Positions 36,522 to 50,024 are shown, counted from the stretch's first letter. The stretch: DNA of 64,000 nt from an uncultured Bacteroidales bacterium (GCA_900316515.1 ONDE01000001.1:62001-126000), one strand, 5' to 3'. Program-made: numbers and translations. The notes: a model not told the origin generated them from the sequence alone.

Positions 36522-38078
36522 ATGCAGAAAAGTAAAGTAGGACTGGATTTTAAAGAGGTCGAGCATGCGCGCGACGTAGCCCGCAGAATTGCCGGACAGG
36601 TGCAGGATTTTGTTGAAGACTACACCACCGTGGCTGTAGAGCGCACGCTTTGCCGTTTCCTTGGCATCGACGGTATTGACAGCAACGAGGTACCTATGCC
36701 CAATGTTGTAGTGGAGCACCTGAAGAGCAACGGTGTGCTCGGTGAAGGCGTGATGTTCTATATGGGCAACGCCATGGTGGAGACCGGCAAGAACCCGCAG
36801 CAGATTGCCGAGGCCATCGCCGCCGGCACCCTCGACATCACCAAGCTGCCGGTGCACACAAAAGCCGACATTGACAAGGCCCTGGAGCCCGTGATCAACG
36901 CCACCATCGAGAAGGTGCGTGGCAACCGCCTGCGTCGCGAGAAGTATATCGAGACGATAGGCGAGGGCTCGAAGCCCTACCTCTACATCATCGTGGCCAC
37001 GGGCAACATCTATGAGGATGTTGTGCAGGCCCAGGCCGGTGCCCGTCAGGGTGCCGACATCATAGCTGTGATCCGCACCACCGGCCAGTCGCTGCTCGAC
37101 TACGTGCCTTATGGCGCCACCACCGAAGGCTTCGGCGGCACCTTCGCCACCCAGGAGAACTTCCGCATCATGCGCAAGGCACTGGACGAAGTGGGCGAAG
37201 AGGTGGGCCGCTACATACGCCTCTGCAACTACTGCTCCGGCCTCTGCATGCCCGAGATCGCCGCCATGGGCGCCCTCGAAGGCCTCGACGTGATGCTCAA
37301 CGATGCCCTCTACGGCATCCTGTTCCGCGACATCAACATGCAGCGCACGCTGATAGACCAGTATATGAGCCGTATCATCAATGGCTTCGCAGGCGTCATC
37401 ATCAACACCGGCGAGGACAACTACCTTACCACCGCCGACGCCTATGAAGAGGCTCACACCGTGCTGGCTTCCGACTTCATCAACGAGCAGCTGGCCTTCA
37501 TGGCAGGCCTGCCCAGCGAGCAGCAGGGTCTCGGCCACGCCTTCGAGATGGACCCCATGCTCGAGAACGGTTTCCTCTACGAGCTGGCACAGGCTCAGAT
37601 GCTGCGCGAGATATTCCCCAACGCCCCGCTGAAGTACATGCCCCCGACCAAGTTCATGACGGGCAACATCTTCCGCGGCCACATCCAGGACGCTCTGTTC
37701 AACATCATCGGCCAGTGGACCCACCAGGGTCTGCAGCTGCTGGGTATGCCCACCGAGGCTATCCATACCCCCTTCATGAGCGACCGCTACCTCTCGATCG
37801 AGAACGCCAAGTATATCTTCAACAACATGAAGGATATCGGCGAGGAGGTTGAGTTCAAGGAAGGCGGCATCATCAAGAGCCGCGCACAGGAGGTGCTCCA
37901 CAATGCTACCAAGCTCCTTGAGGCAATGGAGAGCGAAGGTCTCTTCACCGCTTTGGAGAAAGGTATCTTTGCCAACGTGAAACGTCCGAAGAACGGCGGC
38001 AAGGGCCTCGACGGCGTCACCCTCAAGGGCGAGCACTACTTCAACCCGTTTGTGGAATTAATGAAAGGTAAAAAATAA
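36522..38078 (+). CDS. kamD: Lysine 5,6-aminomutase alpha subunit
   Basis: 518 residues, matching clostridial KamD in length. With KamE it uses adenosylcobalamin and PLP to move the terminal amino group of D-lysine or L-beta-lysine from C6 to C5 in lysine fermentation. Diagnostic segments are FVEDYTTVAVERTLCRFLGIDG, ADIIAVIRTTGQSLLDYVPY, RLCNYCSGLCMPEIAAMGA, GEDNYLTTADAYEEAHTV and IFRGHIQDALFNIIGQWTHQ. It has its own promoter, with kamE 81 bp downstream across a repeat spacer. Lysine 2,3-aminomutase, kdd, kce and kal are not in the window. Confidence 0.95.
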   Translation: MQKSKVGLDFKEVEHARDVARRIAGQVQDFVEDYTTVAVERTLCRFLGIDGIDSNEVPMPNVVVEHLKSNGVLGEGVMFYMGNAMVETGKNPQQIAEAIAAGTLDITKLPVHTKADIDKALEPVINATIEKVRGNRLRREKYIETIGEGSKPYLYIIVATGNIYEDVVQAQAGARQGADIIAVIRTTGQSLLDYVPYGATTEGFGGTFATQENFRIMRKALDEVGEEVGRYIRLCNYCSGLCMPEIAAMGALEGLDVMLNDALYGILFRDINMQRTLIDQYMSRIINGFAGVIINTGEDNYLTTADAYEEAHTVLASDFINEQLAFMAGLPSEQQGLGHAFEMDPMLENGFLYELAQAQMLREIFPNAPLKYMPPTKFMTGNIFRGHIQDALFNIIGQWTHQGLQLLGMPTEAIHTPFMSDRYLSIENAKYIFNNMKDIGEEVEFKEGGIIKSRAQEVLHNATKLLEAMESEGLFTALEKGIFANVKRPKNGGKGLDGVTLKGEHYFNPFVELMKGKK

Positions 38079-38159
38079 TGCTTGAATGCTTGAATGTGTA
38101 AATGCTTGAGTGGGTCTACTCAAACAATCAAGCAATCAGACAATCAAACAATCAGAAAG
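38079..38159. repeat. 8-bp period repeat spacer between kamD and kamE
   Basis: GCTTGAAT-type units followed by CAATCAAG / CAATCAGA / CAATCAAA / CAATCAGA units fill the gap up to the kamE ATG. Confidence 0.7.
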
Positions 38160-38948
38160 ATGAGCGAAGGATTGTATTCGATGGAGGCAAAGGATTACGA
38201 CAAAACCCTTGACCTCACCAAGATAAAGCCATACGGCGACACGATGAACGACGGCAAGGTGCAGCTGAGCTTCACCCTGCCGGTGCCTGCGGGCGCAGAG
38301 GCCGAAGAGGCCGCCAAACAGCTGCTCAAGAAGATGGGCTTCGAGAACCCCCTGGTGGTGTACCAGAAGGAGTTGACCGAAGGCTTCTGCTTCATGAACT
38401 GCTACGGCTCGCTGACCCACACTGTGGACTATACCAGCATCCATGTGCCCAAGGTGGAGAGTACCACCATGGACATGCACGAGTGCGACGAGTATATCCG
38501 CGAGCATATCGGCCGCAAGATAGTCATTGTCGGCGCCTCGACGGGTACCGACGCCCACACCGTGGGTATCGACGCCATCATGAACATGAAAGGCTATGCC
38601 GGCCACTACGGCCTGGAGCGCTACGACATGATCGAGGCCTATAACCTCGGCAGCCAGGTGCCCAACGAGGAGTTCATAGCCAAAGGTATCGAGCTCCACG
38701 CCGACGCCCTCATCGTCAGCCAGACGGTGACACAAAAGGACGTGCATATCAAGAACCTCACCGAGCTCGTCGAGATGCTCGAGGCCGAGGGCTTGCGCGA
38801 CAAGGTGATCCTTATCTGCGGCGGTCCCCGTATCAGCCACGAACTGGCCAAGGAACTTGGCTACGACGCCGGTTTCGGTCCCAACACCTACGCCGACGAC
38901 GAAGCCTCCTACATCGCCCAGGAGATGGTGGCCCGCGGCTGGAAGTGA
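38160..38948 (+). CDS. kamE: Lysine 5,6-aminomutase beta subunit (B12-binding)
   Basis: 262 residues. The cobalamin motif DxHxxG is present as GTDAHTVG, with the cobalt-ligating His at residue 133. Lys144 in NMKGYAG is at the position of the PLP-binding lysine known from the clostridial enzyme. A Rossmann domain follows (ADALIVSQTVTQKD, KVILICGGPRISHELAKELG), usual for B12 binding. Start ATG 38160 is chosen; the frame continues upstream only into the repeat spacer. Both key residues fall at the same numbers as in the characterised enzyme, so it should be active. Confidence 0.95.
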   Translation: MSEGLYSMEAKDYDKTLDLTKIKPYGDTMNDGKVQLSFTLPVPAGAEAEEAAKQLLKKMGFENPLVVYQKELTEGFCFMNCYGSLTHTVDYTSIHVPKVESTTMDMHECDEYIREHIGRKIVIVGASTGTDAHTVGIDAIMNMKGYAGHYGLERYDMIEAYNLGSQVPNEEFIAKGIELHADALIVSQTVTQKDVHIKNLTELVEMLEAEGLRDKVILICGGPRISHELAKELGYDAGFGPNTYADDEASYIAQEMVARGWK

Positions 38949-39006
38949 AAATGAATGCATGAATACTTGAATAGCTACGCAATCAAACAATCAAACAATA
39001 TTTAAC
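38949..39006. repeat. Short repeat spacer upstream of the CoA-transferase gene
   Basis: GAATGCAT-like and CAATCAAA units, the same type as in the kamD-kamE gap. Confidence 0.55.
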
Positions 39007-39666
39007 ATGGAAAAAGAACAGATTAAACCCTTTATCGCCAAGCGCGCGGCTCAGGAGCTGCACGACGGCGATGTCGTCAACCTTGGTATCGGTCTGCCGA
39101 CCATGATCCCTAACTTCCTGCCCGAAGGCGTGCACGTCATCCTGCAGAGTGAAAACGGTATGATTGGCATGGGTCCCACTCCCGAAGAGGGCAAGGAAGA
39201 CCCTTGGTTCATCAACGCCGGTGGCGGATATATCACCCATGTTCCCGGTGCTTCGACTTTCGACAGCGCCACCTCGTTCGGCATCATCCGCGGCGGCCAT
39301 GTGGACGTCAGCGTACTGGGTGCCATGCAGGTTGACGAAGAAGGCGACCTGGCCAACTGGATGATTCCTGGCAAGAAGACCCCCGGTATGGGTGGCGCCA
39401 TGGACCTCCTGGTGGGTGCCAAGAAGGTTATCCTCGCCATGGAGCACACTGCCAAGGGCAACCCCAAGATCCTGAAGAAATGCACCCTGCCGTTGACCGC
39501 CAAGGGTCAGGTGAACATGATCATCACCGAGATGGGTGTCATGGAAGTCACCCCCAAGGGCATCGTGCTGACCGAGATCAACCCCGAGTTCACCGTCGAG
39601 CAGGTGCAGGCTGCCACCGAGGCAACCCTCATCATCAGCCCCGACCTCAAGAAAATGAATGCCTGA
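39007..39666 (+). CDS. 3-oxoacid CoA-transferase subunit B
   Basis: 219 residues. The catalytic Glu49 lies in ILQSENGMIGMGP, the SENG motif of beta subunits. Further conserved stretches are DVVNLGIGLPTMIPN, INAGGGYITHVPGASTFD, HVDVSVLGAMQVD and GKKTPGMGGAMDLLVGAK. It transfers CoA between acetoacetate or butyrate and acetyl-type donors, matching the end of lysine fermentation. The alpha subunit is normally adjacent but is absent from the window, so it must be elsewhere for activity. Confidence 0.92.
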   Translation: MEKEQIKPFIAKRAAQELHDGDVVNLGIGLPTMIPNFLPEGVHVILQSENGMIGMGPTPEEGKEDPWFINAGGGYITHVPGASTFDSATSFGIIRGGHVDVSVLGAMQVDEEGDLANWMIPGKKTPGMGGAMDLLVGAKKVILAMEHTAKGNPKILKKCTLPLTAKGQVNMIITEMGVMEVTPKGIVLTEINPEFTVEQVQAATEATLIISPDLKKMNA

Positions 39667-39748
39667 CAGAGCTTTGAGCTGTAAGTGATAAGCTGTAAGT
39701 GGCATCTGCCCACTTAAGACTTAAAGCTTAAAACTTAAAACTTGAAAA
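39667..39748. repeat. 7-8 bp period repeat spacer (TTAAAACT type)
   Basis: AGCTGTAAGTGATAAGCTG followed by ACTTAAAGCTTAAAACTTAA, ending at the next start codon. Confidence 0.65.
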
Positions 39749-39750
39749 AA

Positions 39751-40338
39751 ATGAAGAAGACCATTCTTGCTGTTGTAGCGCTGCTGTGCCTGTGCGGCAC
39801 AGCAGCCGCCCAGCGGCACATCGAGCACAAGTGGCACGGCTTCTATGCCGTTGTCGACGGTGCCTATATGCACAACCTCAATCGTTCGGCGGGCCTCAAC
39901 GGTGAGGCCGACACCCTTGGCGGCGCCTGGATGGGCCTCTCGGCAGGCTACTCTTTCCGCAAGGAAGCATCCGTCGGCGCTGGCTTCGCCTACGTCTACG
40001 ACCCCAATGGGGCGTATACGCAGCTGCCGGTGTTTGTCGAGCTCCGCAGCCATGTGATGCGTGCCCGTCTGACACCGTACTTCGTCCTGCAGGGCGGTTA
40101 TGCATTGCCCGTAGGTGCCAGCAGCACCACCGTGAAGATCACCAAGGGCGGCCTCTATTTCGGCGCCGAGTTCGGTGCCCGTTATGCCATCGACCGCTTT
40201 TTCGCCATCGGCATCCATGCTGGCTACAAGCTGCTTAACTCCAACGAGGTGACACGCTACGAGGAGGACGGCACCTTCAAGAAGGCCGACCAGACGGCCC
40301 TGCATGTCATCAACGCAGGCTTGAGTTTCTACTTTTAA
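39751..40338 (+). CDS. Small outer-membrane beta-barrel protein
   Basis: 195 residues from ATG 39751, with signal peptide MKKTILAVVALLCLCGTAAAQ. It is an eight-strand-type barrel by pattern: GFYAVVDGAYMHNL, GAWMGLSAGYSFR, VGAGFAYVYDPNG, LTPYFVLQGGYALPV, LYFGAEFGARYAIDR and a final strand VINAGLSFYF ending in Phe, as expected for BAM recognition. The function is unknown. The in-frame TTG at 39742 is less likely. It is followed by the GH2-like gene after 15 bp. Confidence 0.82.
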   Translation: MKKTILAVVALLCLCGTAAAQRHIEHKWHGFYAVVDGAYMHNLNRSAGLNGEADTLGGAWMGLSAGYSFRKEASVGAGFAYVYDPNGAYTQLPVFVELRSHVMRARLTPYFVLQGGYALPVGASSTTVKITKGGLYFGAEFGARYAIDRFFAIGIHAGYKLLNSNEVTRYEEDGTFKKADQTALHVINAGLSFYF

Positions 40339-44720
<4,382 letters not shown>

Positions 44721-44727
44721 CCCCCTT

Positions 44728-44769
44728 CTCTCCACTCTCCACTCTCCACTCTCCACTCTCCACTCTCCA
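44728..44769. repeat. Heptamer simple-sequence repeat (CTCTCCA x6)
   Basis: Six perfect copies 8 bp after the lipoprotein stop, followed by degenerate CACTTCC units. 44789-44815 can form a stem CCTCCC / GGGGAGG that may terminate weakly. 44816-44889 holds nothing else visible. Confidence 0.9.
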
Positions 44770-44889
44770 CTCACTTCCCACTCACTTCCCTCCCTCTGGC
44801 TACCGGCAGGGGAGGTGCTTCATTATGTTAAATTGCCGTAAAATAATACTATTATTTAAAAATATTCCTGCTATGTTAAATAAAATGCG

Positions 44890-44899
44890 TATCTTTGCA
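44890..44899 (+). promoter_or_regulatory. -7 promoter element for tig
   Basis: TATCTTTGCA 51 bp before the trigger factor ATG. Confidence 0.75.
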
Positions 44900-44950
44900 T
44901 TTTAACACGAAAAGATAAGTATAATAATAATCAATAAATTAAGTAATCAG

Positions 44951-46306
44951 ATGAACATCTCAAGAGAGAATTTAAGCGATTTGGAACTCTGTATCAAGGT
45001 TGATATCGAGGAAAACGACTACCAGGAAACTGTCACCAAACAACTGAAAGACTACCAGAAGAAGGCCACCGTTCCCGGTTTCCGCAAAGGTATGGCTCCC
45101 ATGGGCCTCATTCAGCGTATGTACAAGGCCGCTATCGTTGGCGACGCTGTGCAGAACACCCTGAACACCAGCCTCTTCAAATATATCGATGACGAGAAGC
45201 TGCACATCCTCGGCATGCCTATGAGCGATGACGAGAAGACCGGCGAGGTTGACTTCGCCAAGCAGACCGCCTTCACCTTCTACTTCAACGTCGCCGTTGC
45301 TCCCGAGTTCGACATCGACTGGAGCAAGGTGAATGTCAAGTACAACCAGATCAAGGTCTCCGCCAAGGATGTGGAAGCCGAGGTCAACAACGTGGTGAAC
45401 CGCTACGGCAAGTTCGAGACCCCCGAGACTGTCGGCAAAGGCGACATCATGTATGGCAAACTCGTCGAGCTCGACAAGAAAGGCAACGTCAAAGAAGGCG
45501 GCGTAAGCACCTTCGTCAGCCTCAACCTGCTCAACATCAAGGACGAGGAGCTGCTGCCCCTCTTCGAAGGCAAGAAAGCCGAGGACAAGATCGTCTTCAA
45601 CCTCTACAAGACCTTCCCCGTGGCCGACATCGAGCGTGCCCTGCACATCGACACCGACGCTGCCAAGAAATTCAAGAGCGATGTGGAGCTCACCCTCAGC
45701 GGCATCTCCCGCATCATCCCCCACGAGCTCAACAAGGAACTCTTCGATATGGCTCTCCCCGGCCAGGGCATCAAGGACGCCGAAGGCTTCAGCAAAGCCA
45801 TGAAGAAAGAAATCGAGAAGGCCAACGCCGAGCAGAGCGACTACCTCTTCGTCAACCAGGTGCGCACCGCCCTCGTCGACAGCTTCGACAAGCCCCTCCC
45901 CGAGAACTTCCTGAAGAAATGGTTTGCCAGCCGCGGTGAGAAAGAGATGACCCCCGAGCAGATCGAGGCCGACTGGGCCGACAAGTATGTCCCCTCGCTC
46001 AAGTGGGAACTCATCGAGAGCAAGCTCGAAGAAATCAAACCCGTCGAGCCTACCAACAACCAGATTGTCGACTATATCAAGGATATCCTGCGTCGCAGCG
46101 ACAACAAGCCCGCCGGCGAGAAGAAAGAAGAGACCGAGAAACGCCTCGAGCAGGCCGCCCGCAGCATTGCCGCCGACCGCAAGAACATCCAGCAGGTCGT
46201 CGACCGCCTCTATGCCTCCAACCTCGCCACTATCTTCAAAGAGCAGGTGAAACCCGAGATCGAGAAAGTCTCCGCCAAGGAGTTCGCCGAGCGCGCCAAG
46301 GCATAA
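44951..46306 (+). CDS. tig: Trigger factor
   Basis: A 451-residue ribosome-associated chaperone and prolyl isomerase. The N-terminal ribosome-binding domain contains ATVPGFRKGMAPMGLIQRMY, the signature GFRxGxxP loop in the local form. The FKBP-like domain lies around residues 150-240 and is diverged. The rest is the helical chaperone domain (ELNKELFDMALPGQGIKDAE onward). It has its own promoter and is followed by two envelope-protein genes after 95 bp. Confidence 0.93.
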   Translation: MNISRENLSDLELCIKVDIEENDYQETVTKQLKDYQKKATVPGFRKGMAPMGLIQRMYKAAIVGDAVQNTLNTSLFKYIDDEKLHILGMPMSDDEKTGEVDFAKQTAFTFYFNVAVAPEFDIDWSKVNVKYNQIKVSAKDVEAEVNNVVNRYGKFETPETVGKGDIMYGKLVELDKKGNVKEGGVSTFVSLNLLNIKDEELLPLFEGKKAEDKIVFNLYKTFPVADIERALHIDTDAAKKFKSDVELTLSGISRIIPHELNKELFDMALPGQGIKDAEGFSKAMKKEIEKANAEQSDYLFVNQVRTALVDSFDKPLPENFLKKWFASRGEKEMTPEQIEADWADKYVPSLKWELIESKLEEIKPVEPTNNQIVDYIKDILRRSDNKPAGEKKEETEKRLEQAARSIAADRKNIQQVVDRLYASNLATIFKEQVKPEIEKVSAKEFAERAKA

Positions 46307-46401
46307 ATATCGCATTCCCCATACTGCTTGGGCTTGCGGGTAAACAAATGGTACGCGAGCTTGCGGCTTGACTGGACAACAAGAACAAATCAACAAAGAA
46401 G

Positions 46402-47706
46402 ATGACAACGAAACATAACATAGTTAAAGGCACGGTGCTTGTGGCGGCTTTGCTTGTCGCCCTGCTGTCGCCTTCAACCACGAAGGCACAGGAGAGTGCG
46501 GCATACGCCGACAACACCTTCTTCCTGTCGTTTGGCGCCGGTGCCACATATAACATGCCCGGCCAGAGCCTCGGATTGCCCTCGGGTGGCATCTATCTTT
46601 CGCGCTGGCTGATGCGTCCGCTGGCCTTCCGTGTCGCCGCCGAACTGGTGAGCGGTCCCGCTGTCACCAACAGCAACGGCAACACGGCCGCCGCCATGAG
46701 CTTCCTCGGCAGCGCACAGTTCATGTGGGATGTCAACTCCACCTTCTTCCACGTCTACAACAAGACTGTCCCGGTGCCTTGCCCCGTCTATCCGCTGATA
46801 GGTCTCGGCGCCATCCTGACCTTCGGCGAAGATGGCAATTACACCTCCGACTTCCAGGCCATGCTGGGTGCCCACCTGCCCGTGCGCCTCGGTGCCCATT
46901 GGGATTTCTTCCTCGAGTACAAATGCTTCTTTGTCCCCGAGAACCGTGTCGCCAGCAGCACCTCCACCACCAGCTATATGCACACCGCCACCGTCGGCTT
47001 CACCCGCCGCTGGTCCGACAACCCCTACCACCGCCGCACAGGCTTCGAAAGCCGCAACACCGGCGAGGACTGGTTCACCGGCTTCGGCGTGGGTGCCCTC
47101 TTCAACTCGTTCGAGTTCGAGCATGTCTTCGCCAAAGGTTCCAAGCTCTGGAACATCACCGGCGACATGATGGTCGGCCGCAACTACAGCAACATCTGGA
47201 CCATCCGCTTCGAGCTGTCGGGCTTCTTCGCCCGTCACCGCGCCCACATCGGCCAGGTGGCAATTCTCGACGACAACAACGTGCCCGTGGTCGACGACAA
47301 CGGCAACATCCTTTACCAGGATGTCATGCGCCCGGGCAACCTGTACCTCTTCAACGCGCTCCACACCGACTTTATGATCAACCTCTCGCACCTCGGCAAC
47401 TTCCGTCGCGGCAAGAAGTGGAACTTCCTGCCTTATCTGGGTGCCGGTCCTGTGTGGCGCTACAAAGACCCCTCCTTCGGCCTCGGTGCCGACGTGGGCC
47501 TCATGTGCCGCCGCTACATCGACAATATGGGCGACTTCTTCTTCGACGCCAAGTACATCATGGTGCCGCCGCGTATCGCAGGTGGTGTCGGCCCGTCCGG
47601 CAGCATCCTCGGCGTGGGTTACCTGATGTTCACCGTGGGCTACATAAGCAACTGGGGTCATTCCACCACCCGCTACCGTATGCCCGTCAACAGCTGCGTC
47701 GATTAA
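46402..47706 (+). CDS. Double-barrel outer-membrane protein, paralogue 1
   Basis: 434 residues with a signal peptide ending TTKAQE. The protein looks internally duplicated: the first half ends in a strand HWDFFLEYKCFFVPENR, and the second half ends in the similar GDFFFDAKYIMVPPRIAGG. The halves meet at the segment YHRRTGFESRNTGEDWFTGFG. It closes with GHSTTRYRMPVNSC, nearly identical to the end of the next gene product. I do not recognise a family. It probably forms a barrel or pair of barrels in the outer membrane. Tandem with its paralogue, 45 bp apart. Confidence 0.8.
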   Translation: MTTKHNIVKGTVLVAALLVALLSPSTTKAQESAAYADNTFFLSFGAGATYNMPGQSLGLPSGGIYLSRWLMRPLAFRVAAELVSGPAVTNSNGNTAAAMSFLGSAQFMWDVNSTFFHVYNKTVPVPCPVYPLIGLGAILTFGEDGNYTSDFQAMLGAHLPVRLGAHWDFFLEYKCFFVPENRVASSTSTTSYMHTATVGFTRRWSDNPYHRRTGFESRNTGEDWFTGFGVGALFNSFEFEHVFAKGSKLWNITGDMMVGRNYSNIWTIRFELSGFFARHRAHIGQVAILDDNNVPVVDDNGNILYQDVMRPGNLYLFNALHTDFMINLSHLGNFRRGKKWNFLPYLGAGPVWRYKDPSFGLGADVGLMCRRYIDNMGDFFFDAKYIMVPPRIAGGVGPSGSILGVGYLMFTVGYISNWGHSTTRYRMPVNSCVD

Positions 47707-47751
47707 AAACATTCAAGCATTAAAACAAACAAGCAATCAGGCGATCTTACC

Positions 47752-48969
47752 ATGAAGAAAATCATCATATCATTGCTTCTGCTCGTCACCTTCACGGGTG
47801 CCAAAGCCCAGATAGGTTCAGACTTCGGCGTCAACATGTTTATGACCATGGGCGGCGGCGTCAGCTGGTGGAACAACGGCGCCGAAGGGTCGCCCACCAC
47901 CCGCGGCTTTGCCGGTGGCATAGGTGTCGGCAAGTGGATCCTCAGCCCCCTGGCAGCACGCATCAACCTCGACTTCGCTGTAGCCCCCAGCAACCAGGAC
48001 CAAGTGCACCGCGCCAGCTTCGCATTTGCATCGGCCGAATTCCTGTGGGACTTCAACTCCACCTTCTCGCGCATCAAGAACTGGCGCCTGAACTTCTACC
48101 CCATGTTGGGTTTGGGCGTCTCCTATCGTGGCGGCCTTACGGTCGACATGCCCGACGGCACCACCAGAAGCCTCGGCTCCGACCACTCCATCCACTCGCT
48201 CCTGGGCTTCAACATGCCCTTCCGTCTTGGCATGGGATGGGATATCTTCCTCGAAGGTAAGGTGTTTATCTTCCCCGAGAACTTCGATGGCGGCGGCGAG
48301 TTCCCGCGTATGTGGACGCTCACGGCAGGCTTCACGCACAACTTCACCGAGTCGCCCTACAGCCGCCGCACCGAGCACGAGTCGCGCGGCACCGATGAAG
48401 ACTGGTTCGTGGGCTTCGGCATAGGTCCCAACTACTCGTCCTTCTCGCTCTTCACCAACCCCCACCACGGCGGATTGGTGATGCTCGGCGTTGCCCCCGA
48501 ACTGATGTTCGGTCGCAACTTCAGCAATTTCTGGACCATACGTTTCGAGGTCACCGGCCTCACGGCACACGGCATCTACGACACCGTCTCGCAGAAGCCC
48601 ACATCCGACTACACCTTCAGCATGCTGCATGCCGATGTGATGCTCAACCTGAGCCACCTTATCGACTTCAAGCGCGGTGTGCGCTGGAACTTCATGCCTT
48701 ATATCGGTGCCGGTCCCGTGTGGCGCTACGACGAGCCCAAGTTCGACCTCGCAGCCGACTTCGGCCTCTTCGTGCGTCGTTACATCAACCAGCACGGCGA
48801 CTTCTTCGTGGACTTGAAATACATCATGGTTCCGCCGCGTATCGGTGGCAGCGTAGGCCCCAACGGAGGTATCTACAGCGTGGGTATCCCGTCGCTGACC
48901 TTCGGCTACATCCACAACTTCGGCCATTCCACCACGCGCTATCGCATGCCTTACAACTGTGCCGACTAA
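47752..48969 (+). CDS. Double-barrel outer-membrane protein, paralogue 2
   Basis: 405 residues with signal peptide MKKIIISLLLLVTFTGAKAQ. It is collinear with the preceding protein: FNSTFSRIKNW for VNSTFFHVYNK, PYSRRTEHESRGTDEDWFVG for PYHRRTGFESRNTGEDWFTG, YIGAGPVWRYDEPKFDLAAD for YLGAGPVWRYKDPSFGLGAD, and FGHSTTRYRMPYNCAD at the end. So it is a tandem duplicate with the same two-half architecture. Function unknown. The gap before it carries CAATCAGG-type repeats, and a terminator follows. Confidence 0.8.
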   Translation: MKKIIISLLLLVTFTGAKAQIGSDFGVNMFMTMGGGVSWWNNGAEGSPTTRGFAGGIGVGKWILSPLAARINLDFAVAPSNQDQVHRASFAFASAEFLWDFNSTFSRIKNWRLNFYPMLGLGVSYRGGLTVDMPDGTTRSLGSDHSIHSLLGFNMPFRLGMGWDIFLEGKVFIFPENFDGGGEFPRMWTLTAGFTHNFTESPYSRRTEHESRGTDEDWFVGFGIGPNYSSFSLFTNPHHGGLVMLGVAPELMFGRNFSNFWTIRFEVTGLTAHGIYDTVSQKPTSDYTFSMLHADVMLNLSHLIDFKRGVRWNFMPYIGAGPVWRYDEPKFDLAADFGLFVRRYINQHGDFFVDLKYIMVPPRIGGSVGPNGGIYSVGIPSLTFGYIHNFGHSTTRYRMPYNCAD

Positions 48970-48988
48970 AGGTTGGCCTGTATGAAAT

Positions 48989-49019
48989 AGAAGGAGGTGC
49001 CCGCAGGACACCTCCTTCT
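48989..49019. terminator. Bidirectional terminator
   Basis: A perfect 11-bp stem AGAAGGAGGTG / CACCTCCTTCT with a 9-nt loop between convergent genes, followed by TGTTTTT. Confidence 0.92.
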
Positions 49020-49024
49020 TGTTT

Positions 49025-49306
49025 TTAAATCTCGCAGCTCAGCGGGCTTGTCAGCTCGCATCCGCGGTTGCGTGCCAGCCACAGGGCTGCGTACGAGCAG
49101 GTGGCCTCCACGCGGCCGCCTCGACGTTCTATCTCCTCCACAGCCCGCCGCACCAGCTCCGAGGCGATGCCCTGTCCGCGCAGACGGTCGTCGACATACG
49201 TGTGGTTGATGACATACACGCCGTCGCGCTCGGGAAATGTCACTTCCCCCACCTCCTCGCCGTCCTCGACGGCGGCTATCCGGTTCTTATAGGTGATGTA
49301 TTCCAT
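49025..49306 (-). CDS. Short GNAT-family N-acetyltransferase
   Basis: 93 residues. The acetyl-CoA loop is VDDRLRGQGIASELVRRAVEE (RGQGIA), preceded by the strand GVYVINHTYVD and followed by VEATCSYAALWLARN. The size and the ending fit the YjdJ-type mini-GNAT group (PF14542). Substrate unknown. It lies 45 bp after the SGNH hydrolase gene in the same direction and is probably last in the operon that starts with abiEi. Confidence 0.9.
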   Translation of the reverse strand: MEYITYKNRIAAVEDGEEVGEVTFPERDGVYVINHTYVDDRLRGQGIASELVRRAVEEIERRGGRVEATCSYAALWLARNRGCELTSPLSCEI

Positions 49307-49350
49307 TAAATTGAGAATTGAAAGTTGAAATCTTGACTCTTAACCATTAA
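49307..49350. repeat. 7-bp period repeat spacer (ATTGAGA/ATTGAAA type)
   Basis: Consecutive heptamers ATTGAGA, ATTGAAA, GTTGAAA, TCTTGAC, TCTTAAC and CATTAAC occupy most of the gap. Confidence 0.65.
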
Positions 49351-49351
49351 C

Positions 49352-50023
49352 TCATAATTTGTTAAGCTTATCCAGGACAATCTTTTCCATGATATAGTAG
49401 GTGTCAGGCTTGGGGTGGCAGCCGTCGTCGCTGAGCGACTTTGGGAGGCCGTTGTATTCGTCGGCGAGGGCGGAGTGGTAATCCACATAGGCGATGCCGT
49501 TGGCTTCGGCATAGGCCTGCAGTCGTTTGTTGATGTCGACGATGATTTGGGCGGCGTCCTTGATATCGGGGTTCCATGCGAAGGAGGCGCAGGGTGGGAT
49601 AGAGCTGATGAGCGGCACAATGCCGTTGGCGCGCGCCAGCTGGCACATTGCCACGATGTTCTCCACCACCTTGTCGGGCTCCACCCAATAGGCGTTGTGC
49701 GCCACGTCGTTGGTGCCGGCCATAATGACCACCGCCTTGGGGTTCAGGTTGACCACGTCGGCTGTGAAGCGCGCAAGCATCTGAGTCGATGTCTGTCCGC
49801 CAATGCCTCGGCCGCAGAAGTTATGCTGGCGGAAGAACTCGGGGTGGTAGAGCGCCCAGTATTCCGTGATGGAGTTGCCCATAAACACCACCTCGGGGTA
49901 CTCGCCGCTGGCGATGATGCGTTCATTGTCGGCCCTGTAGCGTTCAAAGCCACACCAATCTCCCTGTGCGAAGCCTGAAAAAGTCATGATTGTAAAAAGT
50001 ATGATAAGCGTTGTTTTCTTCAT
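49352..50023 (-). CDS. Secreted SGNH/GDSL-type hydrolase
   Basis: 223 residues from ATG 50023, with signal peptide MKKTTLIILFTIMTFSGFAQ. SGNH blocks: nucleophile Ser51 in VFMGNSITEYW (block I reads GNS, not GDS), block II Gly in GRGIGGQTS, block III MAGTNDVA (Gly/Asn), and block V DDGCHPKPD with the catalytic Asp and His. It should be a periplasmic or surface esterase, perhaps acting on carbohydrate acetyl groups. The start follows the metallophosphoesterase stop by one base. Upstream in-frame codons to 50170 lie inside that gene. Confidence 0.9.
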   Translation of the reverse strand: MKKTTLIILFTIMTFSGFAQGDWCGFERYRADNERIIASGEYPEVVFMGNSITEYWALYHPEFFRQHNFCGRGIGGQTSTQMLARFTADVVNLNPKAVVIMAGTNDVAHNAYWVEPDKVVENIVAMCQLARANGIVPLISSIPPCASFAWNPDIKDAAQIIVDINKRLQAYAEANGIAYVDYHSALADEYNGLPKSLSDDGCHPKPDTYYIMEKIVLDKLNKL

Positions 50024-50024
50024 A

